A stretch of 64,000 bases of DNA from an uncultured Muribaculaceae bacterium (lineage in GTDB: Bacteria; Bacteroidota; Bacteroidia; Bacteroidales; Muribaculaceae), in contig CAJTJV010000010.1 of assembly GCA_910576775.1 (NCBI GenBank), positions 1-64,000 on the forward strand. The letters run 5' to 3'. The notes under the pieces are model-generated. The model did no database searches. It saw only the letters and a program-made list of their open reading frames with translations, and had not been told where the DNA came from. Of the stretch, positions 43,904 through 52,665 are shown one piece after another (position 1 is the first letter of the stretch; the number at the start of each line of letters is the position of its first letter). A program made the translations under genes and the position numbers.

Positions 43904-44566
43904 ATGAAAAAGTATATCTTTATCGCACTTGCCATGCTGGTGGCAGTAAGCGCACAGGCACAGGTGCGTACCAGTCGCACGTTCATCAAGACAAAGAGCC
44001 GCACAGAATGGATTATACGTGCAGGCGTAAGTTTCAATAGTCTTACGGGGATAAAGAATCCGCTTGAAGGAACAGGCTATGAATCTGATTTCTCGGCAGG
44101 TTCCAGAACCGGGTTTGATGTGGATTTCGGCTTCAACAAATATTTCGGACAGTCGAATTGCTACTGGGGTATGGAGCTTGGTGTGGCTACACGCGGTGCT
44201 TCTATAAAAAAGTTTGATGATGAATATCAGTTTGATGCCTATAATGTAAAGTATTCGCCATTCACGCTGGGTTATAAAATCCCGATTGGCGACAATTTTC
44301 GTGTAGATCCTCATGTCGGGCTATATGCGTCCTACGACTTTACTATAGCAGACAATTCTTCAGATGAAGATTTTGAAAACAGATTCGATGTCGGCTTACA
44401 ATTCGGTGTGGGATTGTGGTTCAAGAAGATTAATCTGGATTTTATGTACCAGATAGGTTTTGTTGACTCCAATCCTTGTTACTATGATTATTCGAGACAT
44501 TATGACGAATATCTAAGTGGTGGTAAGACGGGCAACTTTGTCATGCGTCTCGGCTATGCATTTTGA
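43904..44566 (+). CDS. Outer-membrane beta-barrel protein (OmpW/PorT-like)
   Basis: 220 residues. A signal peptide (about 1-19, AQAQ) is followed by alternating beta-strand pattern along the whole length. It ends with VMRLGYAF, the usual C-terminal aromatic of small outer-membrane barrels. Segments such as WIIRAGVSFNSLTG and FGVGLWFKKINLDFMYQIGF fit the bacteroidetal barrel family seen in PorT-like and OmpW-like proteins. No ligand is evident. It is middle gene of the operon downstream of RNA copy A, 38 bases after the first and 12 before the third. Confidence 0.75.
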   Translation: MKKYIFIALAMLVAVSAQAQVRTSRTFIKTKSRTEWIIRAGVSFNSLTGIKNPLEGTGYESDFSAGSRTGFDVDFGFNKYFGQSNCYWGMELGVATRGASIKKFDDEYQFDAYNVKYSPFTLGYKIPIGDNFRVDPHVGLYASYDFTIADNSSDEDFENRFDVGLQFGVGLWFKKINLDFMYQIGFVDSNPCYYDYSRHYDEYLSGGKTGNFVMRLGYAF

Positions 44567-44578
44567 TAGTACTCTACG

Positions 44579-45367
44579 ATGAACTGCAGATACTACTTTA
44601 TATTTGCTATGCTTTTTGCTCTGGCGGCAATGCCGTCAGAAGCAAAGAAGCCGACTGAGCCGGAAATCGACCTTGTGACATGGGCGCGCCAGCAAAGCGA
44701 GCAGATGCCGGCGGAAATTGACGGTATTCGGATATTCCGCCCTAACGACAAGGATGCGGACGGCAAGATTCGGGTGACCGGATTTATGGATTTGCCCGGA
44801 GTTGACACCTCTCATGGATTCACGGCGGCATATGTAGCCGTTGCAGACCGGTTGAACCCGGAAACAGACGAGGTGCAGACTGTTGATTATGACAACCGCC
44901 GATTCGTAGTATATCGGGAAATTGTTGATGGAGATGGAAAGGATGCGGCAATCTATCGATTTACCACTGCCTGTCAGTTCACTGACGGCATGATGACTTT
45001 TTCTTCTTACGACATCAATATCGAGTACAAGGAAAAAGGTCTGATACCCCGTAAACTCAATATTGAGAAAATGAAGCCGGCGACTAACGAACGTCATAAG
45101 CAACTTGTCGAGGGCTTCTCAACGGCAAATTCACGGTCGCTCGACGAAGTGGTGAAATATATTGTTGGCAACAAAGATATCGCCGTCGCCCATTGGGACG
45201 AGATAAAGCAGGGAAAAGTCGTAAAAGGAATGAATGAAGCTGAGGTAAAACTAATTGGCGGAGCGCCGCGCAGCGTCAACCGGTCCGGCGACCGTATCCA
45301 GTGGATGTACTCCAACGATTTCATCGTAATCTTCTCCGACGGCATAGTTACGAATGTTATCCAATAA
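44579..45367 (+). CDS. Exported protein, unknown function
   Basis: 262 residues, not recognised. A signal peptide (about 1-22, PSEAK) is followed by a soluble domain. The middle looks like a small alpha/beta domain (YAVADRLNPETDEV, RFVVYREIVDGDGKDAAIYRF), and the end is DRIQWMYSNDFIVIFSDGIVTNVIQ. It is last in the three-gene operon; a terminator follows 26 bases later. The operon is likely to act at the cell envelope. Confidence 0.6.
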   Translation: MNCRYYFIFAMLFALAAMPSEAKKPTEPEIDLVTWARQQSEQMPAEIDGIRIFRPNDKDADGKIRVTGFMDLPGVDTSHGFTAAYVAVADRLNPETDEVQTVDYDNRRFVVYREIVDGDGKDAAIYRFTTACQFTDGMMTFSSYDINIEYKEKGLIPRKLNIEKMKPATNERHKQLVEGFSTANSRSLDEVVKYIVGNKDIAVAHWDEIKQGKVVKGMNEAEVKLIGGAPRSVNRSGDRIQWMYSNDFIVIFSDGIVTNVIQ

Positions 45368-45392
45368 CCTGTTATCCTTATATTTAGAAGAG

Positions 45393-45428
45393 TCCGGAAA
45401 GCCGCAAGGCATCCGGATTTCTTTTTTT
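45393..45428 (+). terminator. Intrinsic terminator after the exported-protein operon
   Basis: TCCGGA / TCCGGA (45393-45398, 45412-45417) encloses GCC/GGC and is followed by TTTCTTTTTTT. Confidence 0.8.
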
Positions 45429-45434
45429 CGTGAT

Positions 45435-45466
45435 TTTGCTGAAAAGGAATTTTTTTGCTACATTTG
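45435..45466 (+). promoter_or_regulatory. Promoter of asnS
   Basis: TTTG (45435-45438), 20 bases, then TACATTTG (45459-45466) is a full match. The start near 45470 gives an 18-base leader to the ATG at 45488, which settles that start against the upstream one at 45455. Confidence 0.75.
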
Positions 45467-45487
45467 CGGATTGAAAATCAAACCGAT

Positions 45488-46876
45488 ATGAAGCGTACAA
45501 AAATTTCAGATATTTTCGACCCGGCATTAATAGGTAGCGAGGTCGACGTCAAAGGCTGGGTCCGTACCCGCCGCGGCAACAAAAACGTTCAGTTCGTCGC
45601 TCTCAACGACGGTTCTACTGTGCGTAATTTGCAGATAGTGTTCGATTTGTCGCGTTTCAGCGATGATATGCTTCGTCCCGTCACTACCGGCTCGTCGATT
45701 CATGTCACCGGTAAACTCGTGGAGAGCATGGGAAAAGGTCAGTCCTGCGAGGTGCAGGCTGATACTCTTGAGATTTACGGCACCGCCGACCCCGAGACTT
45801 ATCCGTTGCAGAAAAAAGGCCACACTCTGGAATTTTTACGTGAGAAAGCCCATCTCCGTCCCCGCACCGCCACTTTCGGAGCCATACTCCGCGTGCGCAG
45901 CGCTCTCGCTTTCGCAATCCATAAATTTTTCCAGGAGAAAGGTTTCTTCTATCTCAACACCCCGCTTATCACTGCCAGCGACTGCGAAGGTGCCGGTGCG
46001 ATGTTTCAGGTGACGACTCTTCCGCTTAATAATCTCCCGAAGAACGAGGACGGTTCCATCGATTATACAAAGGATTTCTTCGGCAAGCCCACCGCGCTTA
46101 CTGTCAGCGGCCAGCTTGAAGGTGAGCTTGGCGCCACGGCTCTTGGTGCTATCTACACTTTCGGCCCCACATTCCGCGCTGAAAACTCCAATACTCCGCG
46201 TCATCTCTCCGAATTCTGGATGATTGAACCTGAAATGGCGTTCTATGATATTCAGGACAACATGGATCTGGCCGAAGAATTTGTAAAATATTGCATTCAA
46301 TATGCTCTCGACAATTGCCGCGACGATATAGATTTCCTTGCCGAGCATTTCGACCCGGAACTTGTGAAGCGTCTCGAATTCGTGCTTCACAACGATTTCG
46401 TACGCCTTACCTATACCGAAGGCGTGGAGATTCTCAAGGCCGCCAAGAAAAAATTCGAGTTTCCCGTCGAGTGGGGTATCGACCTCCAGAGCGAGCATGA
46501 ACGTTACCTCGTGGAAGAGCATTTCAAGAAGCCTGTAATTCTCACCGATTATCCGCGCGATATCAAGGCATTCTACATGAAGCAGAACGACGACGGCAAG
46601 ACAGTACGTGCCATGGACGTCCTGTTCCCGAATATCGGCGAAATCATCGGCGGCAGCGAACGCGAGGCCGACTATGACAAGCTTCTCAAACGCATCGAAG
46701 AGCTCAATATCCCGATGAAGGATATGTGGTGGTATCTCGACACCCGCCGCTTCGGTACGGTGCCTCACAGCGGATTCGGACTCGGTTTCGAGCGCCTTGT
46801 GCTTTTCGTTACCGGCATGACGAACATCCGCGACGTCATCGCCTTCCCGCGTACGCCCAACAACGCTGAATTTTAA
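45488..46876 (+). CDS. asnS: Asparaginyl-tRNA synthetase
   Basis: 462 residues, typical for AsnRS. An OB-fold anticodon-binding domain (EVDVKGWVRTRRGNKNVQF) at the N-terminus is followed by the class II core. Motif 2 is F-R-A-E-N-S-N-T-P-R-H-L-S-E-F-W-M-I-E, and motif 3 is GFGLGFERLVLF near the C-terminus. The ending (RDVIAFPRTPNNAEF) is characteristic of AsnRS rather than AspRS. It has its own promoter. recO begins 12 bases after the stop. Confidence 0.95.
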   Translation: MKRTKISDIFDPALIGSEVDVKGWVRTRRGNKNVQFVALNDGSTVRNLQIVFDLSRFSDDMLRPVTTGSSIHVTGKLVESMGKGQSCEVQADTLEIYGTADPETYPLQKKGHTLEFLREKAHLRPRTATFGAILRVRSALAFAIHKFFQEKGFFYLNTPLITASDCEGAGAMFQVTTLPLNNLPKNEDGSIDYTKDFFGKPTALTVSGQLEGELGATALGAIYTFGPTFRAENSNTPRHLSEFWMIEPEMAFYDIQDNMDLAEEFVKYCIQYALDNCRDDIDFLAEHFDPELVKRLEFVLHNDFVRLTYTEGVEILKAAKKKFEFPVEWGIDLQSEHERYLVEEHFKKPVILTDYPRDIKAFYMKQNDDGKTVRAMDVLFPNIGEIIGGSEREADYDKLLKRIEELNIPMKDMWWYLDTRRFGTVPHSGFGLGFERLVLFVTGMTNIRDVIAFPRTPNNAEF

Positions 46877-46888
46877 TCTTCGACATCG

Positions 46889-47611
46889 GTGCTTACACCG
46901 GTGCATTGCATAGCGCTCCGCACGGTGCGGCTCAGCGACAGCAAGAATCTGTTGTCGGTATGGAGCCGTGAGGCGGGGCGCCTGACATTTGCCGTACCTG
47001 CCGGTTCAAGTCGCGAAGCCCGCAGGCGCAGGGCTATTACCGCGCCATTGGGAACCTTCGAAGGTGTGTGCGATCTCCGGCCTGACAGAGATATTCATTC
47101 CGTACGCGACGTTATGCCCATGGCCGGTTCGGCGGTGCTCAATCCGTCGCCGTCGCATGGGATGACGGCACTTTTCCTTGCTGAGGTTCTCGACCGTCTG
47201 TTGGCTGCATGCAGTCCGGAGCCGGCGTTGAGCGATTATCTTTTTGATTCACTCGAACTTTTGCCGAATCTAAAAGGACGGGCAGCGGCGAATTTCCATC
47301 TGCTTTTCCTTTTCGGTCTTACATATTTTACGGGTATAGCTCCCGACCTCGGCGACTATGCCGGTGGAGCTGTCTTCGACCTTCGAGACGGGCGTTTCCG
47401 CCATGCGGCACCCGTGCACGGTGATTGTGTCGACGGTGTCGGCGCGCGTCTCCTCGTATTACTTGCAAACACCCCTTACAGCAAAGGCGGGCGCCTTCCC
47501 TTTGGGCGTGACGGGCGCAACAAGGCTTTGGATTTGATTCTTCATTATTATTCCCTGCACTTTGCTCCGGTGGAATCGATAAAAAGTCTCGAAATCCTCA
47601 GAGAGTTGTGA
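46889..47611 (+). CDS. recO: DNA repair protein RecO
   Basis: 240 residues from GTG 46889; GTG 46901 is an alternative. RecO helps load RecA on gapped DNA with RecF/RecR. The N-terminal OB-fold is seen as ALRTVRLSDSKNLLSVWSREAG, followed by a helical C-terminal domain. No zinc-finger Cys set is seen, as often in Bacteroidetes RecO. The gene is 12 bases from asnS, so it is likely co-transcribed. Its stop abuts the stop of the convergent porU with no base between. Confidence 0.85.
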   Translation: MLTPVHCIALRTVRLSDSKNLLSVWSREAGRLTFAVPAGSSREARRRRAITAPLGTFEGVCDLRPDRDIHSVRDVMPMAGSAVLNPSPSHGMTALFLAEVLDRLLAACSPEPALSDYLFDSLELLPNLKGRAAANFHLLFLFGLTYFTGIAPDLGDYAGGAVFDLRDGRFRHAAPVHGDCVDGVGARLLVLLANTPYSKGGRLPFGRDGRNKALDLILHYYSLHFAPVESIKSLEILREL

Positions 47612-50600
47612 TTATTGCGCCGTCACGGCGATGCGTTGCGACGCGGTCTCGTAGCTTTGGCCGTCGGAGGTGATGGTTGCGCGGTAGATGTAGATACCCC
47701 TACCTACGCGTCTGCCGGATGTATCACACAGATTCCAGGTGACAGGCATTGTCAGGAACATGTCGCTGCGGCCGGATACTGTATTGCTCCATAGTGGTTT
47801 GCCAAGCAGATTATAGACTGTTACGGTGACTGTAACGGTATTGTCGGGCTGGTTGTGGCGCAGATAGAAATTGGCCTGCGTGGAAGCCGGATTGGCATCG
47901 GTGTAAATGTCGTAGATTTTGGGAGCGAGGCTTTCGCTGACATTGAATTCTATAGTCTGTTCGGCAGAGTTGCCGGCGGTGTCCCATACCCGGAAATTGA
48001 GGGTGTGGTTGCCGGCTTCAAGATTCTCGAACGGATAGTTGATTGTCCCTTGCGGAGTGCCGTCGGGAGCCGGTATATAATAGTTGGCAATATCGGAGTA
48101 TGTCTCGCGACCGTCGATGATAGCTGTTATCTGATGCCCTACACCGGCATTCGACACGTTGATGCCTACATTGTCGCTGACGGCCGCTATGAGCATCGGT
48201 GATCTGTTGACAGTGTCGCCGTTGCGGAAATCCTCGTGGTTGAGTACTAATGTGTCGATTTTAGGTGATATGACATCGTTTTCAACCGTCTCGTCGAGAC
48301 CGTAGACATAAAAATCGCGGCAAAGGCCGACTGCTTCGGCATCGGTGTCGTTGTCGCATGCGTAGAGCGACATTGTTGCCGGACGGTAATTCTGTGAAAG
48401 CTCGAACGGCATGGCTACATTGAGGGTATAGCGGCCGTTGGTGATAGTTGTGGAGCCGGTGTAGACACGCTCGCCATGATCCTCGAAATTTGTCACTACT
48501 CCTTCATCGCCGCCGTTGCCTTTGGTGGTTACTGTATGTTCGGCATCGAAAATATCGACGGTGAGTACGCCGTTGAATCCGCTTAGAATGCTCCCGTCTG
48601 GAGCTGTGATGCGGCCCGATACGGTACCATTCTGCAACGCGGCAAGGATTGACGGTTCGTCGCCACTTACAGGCCGGCCGTTGATGGAGTCGACAGTTAC
48701 ATAGTTCGACGGCATGGCGAGGCGCAGAGCCGGGTCGCCGATAAACATATATCGCAGACGGTTTGTGTCGGAAATTGGTTCTTCCCGTTGGGAGGATGTG
48801 CCGCTGTTTTTTATTATCCTCAGGTCGTTTTTGGCGCGCCGGTACATCTCTCCGGGAGGCAGCATCAGACCATTTTCGTCGCGCTGCGCCAGAGCACGCC
48901 CTATTGCAAGCGACAGATAGGAGTTGTTGGATATATAGACCGGTCTTACCGCGCTGATGATGCCTATGCAGCCGCCGTTGCGCTCCTTGAACAGGATTTC
49001 GCCGCCACTTACGGTAGTGCCGTCGAGACGCACGAAATCACATGTGGCTGCATATATGAAGGGCCGGTATCGGAGATACATGTTGTTGAGGTCGGTATAG
49101 GAAAGCTGATGCTCGTGAGTCCAGCCTGTAGGAGATGCGTGGCCGATGAAATTCCACCATACCACACCTTCGTCAAGATATCGGAACATGCGCTTGCGGG
49201 CTTCGGGATAGACGCTGCCCTGTAGCTCGTAGGCGTCCATATAGACCTTGTTTATCATAAAAGGGTTGAGAGTTCCCATGCGTTCTATTGTCGATTCGCT
49301 GTCAAAGAGATGTGCCCCGCGGTTCTGATCGTCGGCGAGGAACATGAAGCGGTGTTTCCATGCCGAGCGGCGTTTGCCATCCGCATATTCAAGCATTTTA
49401 TCGACGATATTGCGGGCCTCTTCGGCGTCTGTCACGGGGATACGGCCTATTGCAATGCTGAGCTTGTCTGTCCCCGGGTTGGAGCCTGATCCGTCGGCAA
49501 GCATGGCGAGATAGTCATCGCTGCAATATCCGGCGGTGCTGATCACCGATGCCGCCTCGCCCTCTGTCATCCAGGCCGGAACTGTGGCGAAATCCGACGC
49601 TGTGGCAGTTAGGCCTCTGTTGTCGAGGGTAATACGACCCATCAGTATGGCGTAGCGCAGAGGGTGGCCTTCGGCATTGCCCCGGTCGTAAAGCATCTTG
49701 AAAAAACGGCGGAAAGCTCCGGCATCAAGGGTGCCGGAGGAAAATTCATTATAAACCTGTTCCGGAGTCACAACATGTACTTTCAAGCTGTCGGAACTGT
49801 TGGCATGGAAATCGGCAAGACGTTTTGCCTCGGAGAAATATGTCAGCGGCGAGATGATAACCATGTCAGCACAGGGCAGCGCATGGAGATTCTGGTTGGT
49901 TACATTGCCGGCAAATGCCGGTTCCGGAAGCGTGGCGGCATCAGTCGCGGCTACATAACGGCGGCGTTTTGAAGTCCCATATTCCCAAGCTGCATGACGG
50001 TCGGTTACGGCGGATTCGATTTCGCAGATATTCTGCGGGTCGGTGACGTCCCATATAGTCGGGGCACTGACGCTGCATTCGAGCGACAGGCGGCTGTCGG
50101 AGCTGTTGAATAGAAGGTAGCCTGTCGTTGGCAAGACGAGGCGCCGGCAATAGTTGAGTGCTATGTAGTTAAGATTGGCTGATATAGGAGTCGAAGATGT
50201 CTGTAGGTTGATGCCGACGGCGAGTTTGTCGCCTGGTGTGGCTGCCAGGTCGAAAGAGTTGCGGAATATATTTGCAACCGCGCTGGCGTATTCCGCGGTA
50301 ACCGGTTTTAAATCATTTGTGCCGGGCAGGGCGGCTCCGCCGGCAGTGATAATGAGACGGGAGCTGCCGCTTTTGCTCACATTGCTGACGAAACTGCACT
50401 GTAACCATGCTGTGCTGCCTCCGACAGCGTCGGTAATCGGGAATGTGAAATTCTGTGATTTATTATATCGGAAATCCTCTCCCAGAAGGGTGGGACCGGC
50501 TTCGCCGGGTGTCATTACAAGTTCGCGTTCATGTTGCACGCGTTCCATGAAAGTTTTCGTTGCATTGTTTCCTTGGTATGGTGTGGCACTGCGGGGTATC

Positions 50601-51046
50601 TCTCTGTGCTGTTCTCCTTCTATGAGTTCGCCGATGAAATAGTGGCCGGCGGATGAGTAGTCGTTTTGCTTGAAATAGAAATATCCGGCAGGAGAACTTT
50701 CTTCCCATTTTCCGGCACCGACGCCGTAGAATACAATGCTTCCGTCGGGGCGCTGACGAGTCTGCACCGACGGAAGATCGTCGATATAATCTTCAAGACG
50801 GAGAATATCGGGGAGACGGCGGCCTCCGTAACCACGGACGACGACTTTGGAAGGGTCGCTGAAACCCCACGATCTGAGGCGGGCGGGAGTGAGGACATAA
50901 AGACCGTCTTCCTCCACGGCAACTTTTACCCATCGACCTTCGGATAGAGCGCTTGTCGAGGTATATGTGTCGGTGGGAAAGGCTTTAACCTTTATTACCG
51001 GCAATAATGCCGCTATTATTGTGATAATGAGGTAGAAATGCTTCAT
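47612..51046 (-). CDS. porU: Type IX secretion sortase PorU (gingipain-fold)
   Basis: 1144 residues from ATG 51046. Signal peptide at about 1-22 (VKAFP). The C25/gingipain catalytic domain has the catalytic His in NFIGHASP (H636) and Cys in AATCDF (C669), with SGGEILFKERNGGCIGI after it. The N-terminal part and C-terminal Ig-like domains (about 900-1144) match PorU. The end resembles a FlgD/T9SS C-terminal domain (VYNLLGKPLW, GIYIYRATI). PorU removes the C-terminal secretion signal of type IX cargo and attaches it to anionic LPS. The usual neighbour porV is absent here. It follows the GH25 lysozyme gene by 54 bases, in the same direction. Confidence 0.9.
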   Translation of the reverse strand: MKHFYLIITIIAALLPVIKVKAFPTDTYTSTSALSEGRWVKVAVEEDGLYVLTPARLRSWGFSDPSKVVVRGYGGRRLPDILRLEDYIDDLPSVQTRQRPDGSIVFYGVGAGKWEESSPAGYFYFKQNDYSSAGHYFIGELIEGEQHREIPRSATPYQGNNATKTFMERVQHERELVMTPGEAGPTLLGEDFRYNKSQNFTFPITDAVGGSTAWLQCSFVSNVSKSGSSRLIITAGGAALPGTNDLKPVTAEYASAVANIFRNSFDLAATPGDKLAVGINLQTSSTPISANLNYIALNYCRRLVLPTTGYLLFNSSDSRLSLECSVSAPTIWDVTDPQNICEIESAVTDRHAAWEYGTSKRRRYVAATDAATLPEPAFAGNVTNQNLHALPCADMVIISPLTYFSEAKRLADFHANSSDSLKVHVVTPEQVYNEFSSGTLDAGAFRRFFKMLYDRGNAEGHPLRYAILMGRITLDNRGLTATASDFATVPAWMTEGEAASVISTAGYCSDDYLAMLADGSGSNPGTDKLSIAIGRIPVTDAEEARNIVDKMLEYADGKRRSAWKHRFMFLADDQNRGAHLFDSESTIERMGTLNPFMINKVYMDAYELQGSVYPEARKRMFRYLDEGVVWWNFIGHASPTGWTHEHQLSYTDLNNMYLRYRPFIYAATCDFVRLDGTTVSGGEILFKERNGGCIGIISAVRPVYISNNSYLSLAIGRALAQRDENGLMLPPGEMYRRAKNDLRIIKNSGTSSQREEPISDTNRLRYMFIGDPALRLAMPSNYVTVDSINGRPVSGDEPSILAALQNGTVSGRITAPDGSILSGFNGVLTVDIFDAEHTVTTKGNGGDEGVVTNFEDHGERVYTGSTTITNGRYTLNVAMPFELSQNYRPATMSLYACDNDTDAEAVGLCRDFYVYGLDETVENDVISPKIDTLVLNHEDFRNGDTVNRSPMLIAAVSDNVGINVSNAGVGHQITAIIDGRETYSDIANYYIPAPDGTPQGTINYPFENLEAGNHTLNFRVWDTAGNSAEQTIEFNVSESLAPKIYDIYTDANPASTQANFYLRHNQPDNTVTVTVTVYNLLGKPLWSNTVSGRSDMFLTMPVTWNLCDTSGRRVGRGIYIYRATITSDGQSYETASQRIAVTAQ

Positions 51047-51100
51047 AATGAGGAGTTGTGCCAAACCGTGCTTTTTTACGGATGCAGGCTGTCATTAATT

Positions 51101-51859
51101 CTAACGCCGTCGGTGTACTTTTATTGTGTTCCCGATACTGTCGAGCCATTGCTCCCAGGTTGCTCTGTCGCCGTTGAAGGTATCAAGATCCACATCGCCT
51201 TTCACTCCCGGAATGCGCCCGCAGTGGCTGTGTTGCCAAAGCTGCCATGGACGACGCGTAAGCGGAGGATTGGTGAACGAGCATATCCAGAGGTCGGTGC
51301 TTTCAAAATTACCGCGTATGAAGCGGGCGTCGCCTGTCTTGTTTGTGTAGATTGCCGTCGGGCCGTAGAACACTTTCATCATAGCGTGCATTCCTTCAAG
51401 CCGTTCCAGTATAATTTCGGTGGCATTTTCGGCAGGATTTCCCCATTCCTCTATGTCAATGGCCGCTGGCAGTTGAAGCTCGCAACCTTTTATGGCGTCT
51501 AAGAAATTGTCGGCCTGACGCGGGCCGTCGCTTTCGAAACGAAAAAAATGATATGCTCCCACATTGAGTCCGGCGCGCCGGGCTGCGAGATAGTTACGGA
51601 TGAATGCGGGGTCGCGGTAGCCGGCTCCTTCGCTTGCCTTGAGATAGACGAAATCGATACCTGCGGAAGCTATGCTGTCGAAATCAGGTACGCCGTTGTG
51701 TGCCGACAAGTCGATACCGCGCACGGGGTAGACCGTGCGGTCAATCTCGACATGTGGCTTGCCGCCGAATGTCAGGCGACGCAACGCCACACCGCATACA
51801 AGCAGCCCTGTGGCAACCACAATGGAGATGGCAATATTTCGGGCCGTTATATTCTTCAT
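51101..51859 (-). CDS. GH25 lysozyme (Lyc-type muramidase)
   Basis: 252 residues from ATG 51859; an earlier in-frame Met at 51895 lies inside the acetyltransferase gene. An N-terminal membrane helix (about 8-27) anchors it or serves as a signal. The GH25 domain is recognised by VRGIDLSAHNGVPDFDSI (catalytic Asp), YLKASEGAGYRDP, and AAIDIEEWGN with the acidic active-site pair. It should cut the MurNAc-GlcNAc bond of peptidoglycan. Its ATG overlaps the acetyltransferase TGA (ATGA), so the two are coupled. porU follows. Confidence 0.9.
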   Translation of the reverse strand: MKNITARNIAISIVVATGLLVCGVALRRLTFGGKPHVEIDRTVYPVRGIDLSAHNGVPDFDSIASAGIDFVYLKASEGAGYRDPAFIRNYLAARRAGLNVGAYHFFRFESDGPRQADNFLDAIKGCELQLPAAIDIEEWGNPAENATEIILERLEGMHAMMKVFYGPTAIYTNKTGDARFIRGNFESTDLWICSFTNPPLTRRPWQLWQHSHCGRIPGVKGDVDLDTFNGDRATWEQWLDSIGNTIKVHRRR

Positions 51860-52353
51860 CTCAACTTTTTTTCGTAAGCAATTCTTTGCCCCCATGGAAA
51901 TTGATGCATTCCCCGGCTTTCGTAACCGAATTTATTCATAAGCCGCTGCATGATGATATTGTGTTCTCCTGTATCGATGCGTATTACATTTATATTGCGG
52001 TTCTGATACTCTTTTTCAATTAACGGAAATAAAATGTCGGTTATGTGTTGTCCCCGTATTTCCGGCGCGACCGCCATTCGATGAACGGCTCCATACGGCT
52101 CATCAAAATTCCATATTGCCGGCCGTGAATCATAGCCGGAATCTCCCTCTGCAAGAACAACATAGCATATCGGAAGCTTGTCATCGACGAGGACGTACCC
52201 GGTTCCTTTTGCTATATCAGTTTCGATTATGGAACAATCGGGATAACCGTCTTCCCATTGGACGAAACCTGACGAACGCTGAAAGTCCCGCGCTGCATCT
52301 GTAATTGCCAATATGCTTTCTATATCGCAAAGGTTTGCTTGTCTTAATATCAT
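51856..52353 (-). CDS. GNAT-family N-acetyltransferase
   Basis: 165 residues from ATG 52353 (an upstream frame to 52512 runs through a repeat and is rejected). The fold is GNAT: N-terminal MILRQANLCDIESILAI, the acetyl-CoA loop as MAVAPEIRGQHITDIL (the R-x-x-G-x-G/A position), and an ending FGYESRGMHQ. The acceptor is unknown. The box TATCTTTG ends 4 bases before the ATG, so the mRNA is probably leaderless. It is first in a unit with the GH25 gene and perhaps porU. Confidence 0.85.
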   Translation of the reverse strand: MILRQANLCDIESILAITDAARDFQRSSGFVQWEDGYPDCSIIETDIAKGTGYVLVDDKLPICYVVLAEGDSGYDSRPAIWNFDEPYGAVHRMAVAPEIRGQHITDILFPLIEKEYQNRNINVIRIDTGEHNIIMQRLMNKFGYESRGMHQFPWGQRIAYEKKLR

Positions 52354-52357
52354 AAGG

Positions 52358-52365
52358 CAAAGATA
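52358..52365 (-). promoter_or_regulatory. -7 box of the GNAT-GH25-porU unit
   Basis: TATCTTTG (52365-52358) is followed by CCTT and then the ATG at 52353. Transcription would begin at the A of the start codon. Confidence 0.5.
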
Positions 52366-52451
52366 CGCATAAGTCGAATAGAAATAAAAATTTATTTTCA
52401 ATTTGCCAAGCGGTAGTATCTTCACGGCTCTTTCACAGGAAAATGACATAA

Positions 52452-52520
52452 CACCCGGGCTGCGTTCCTTACCCGGGTCTACAGAGCTGACGCCGCCATG
52501 CGGCTCGCCCATGCGGTTTT
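52452..52520 (+). repeat. Interspersed palindromic repeat, copy 5
   Basis: CCCGGG (52454-52459), spacer CTGCGTTCCTTA, CCCGGG (52472-52477), then TCTACAGAGCTGACGCCGC and a CATGCGGCTC flank, closely like copies 2 and 4. The 312-base gap between groEL and the acetyltransferase gene holds only this repeat and the groEL terminator. Confidence 0.7.
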
Positions 52521-52606
52521 TTCATGGATATTTACACGCCGGTGATAATTATTTGTGTACATTGCAATTGGGATATACAAATATCATTAAATGAATGAGT
52601 TGTGCG

Positions 52607-52642
52607 GAATAAAAAATCCGCGGCTCACCAGAGCCACGGATT
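52607..52642 (-). terminator. Intrinsic terminator of groES-groEL
   Basis: AATCCGTGGCTC / GAGCCGCGGATT (52642-52615, one wobble pair) is followed on the minus strand by a run of T residues. It lies 24 bases after the groEL stop. Confidence 0.9.
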
Positions 52643-52665
52643 CTGTGGATTTTATAGGATAGGGG

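Noticed and set aside
45836..46906. 356-residue open frame antisense to asnS
   Set aside because: A shadow of the asnS coding strand.
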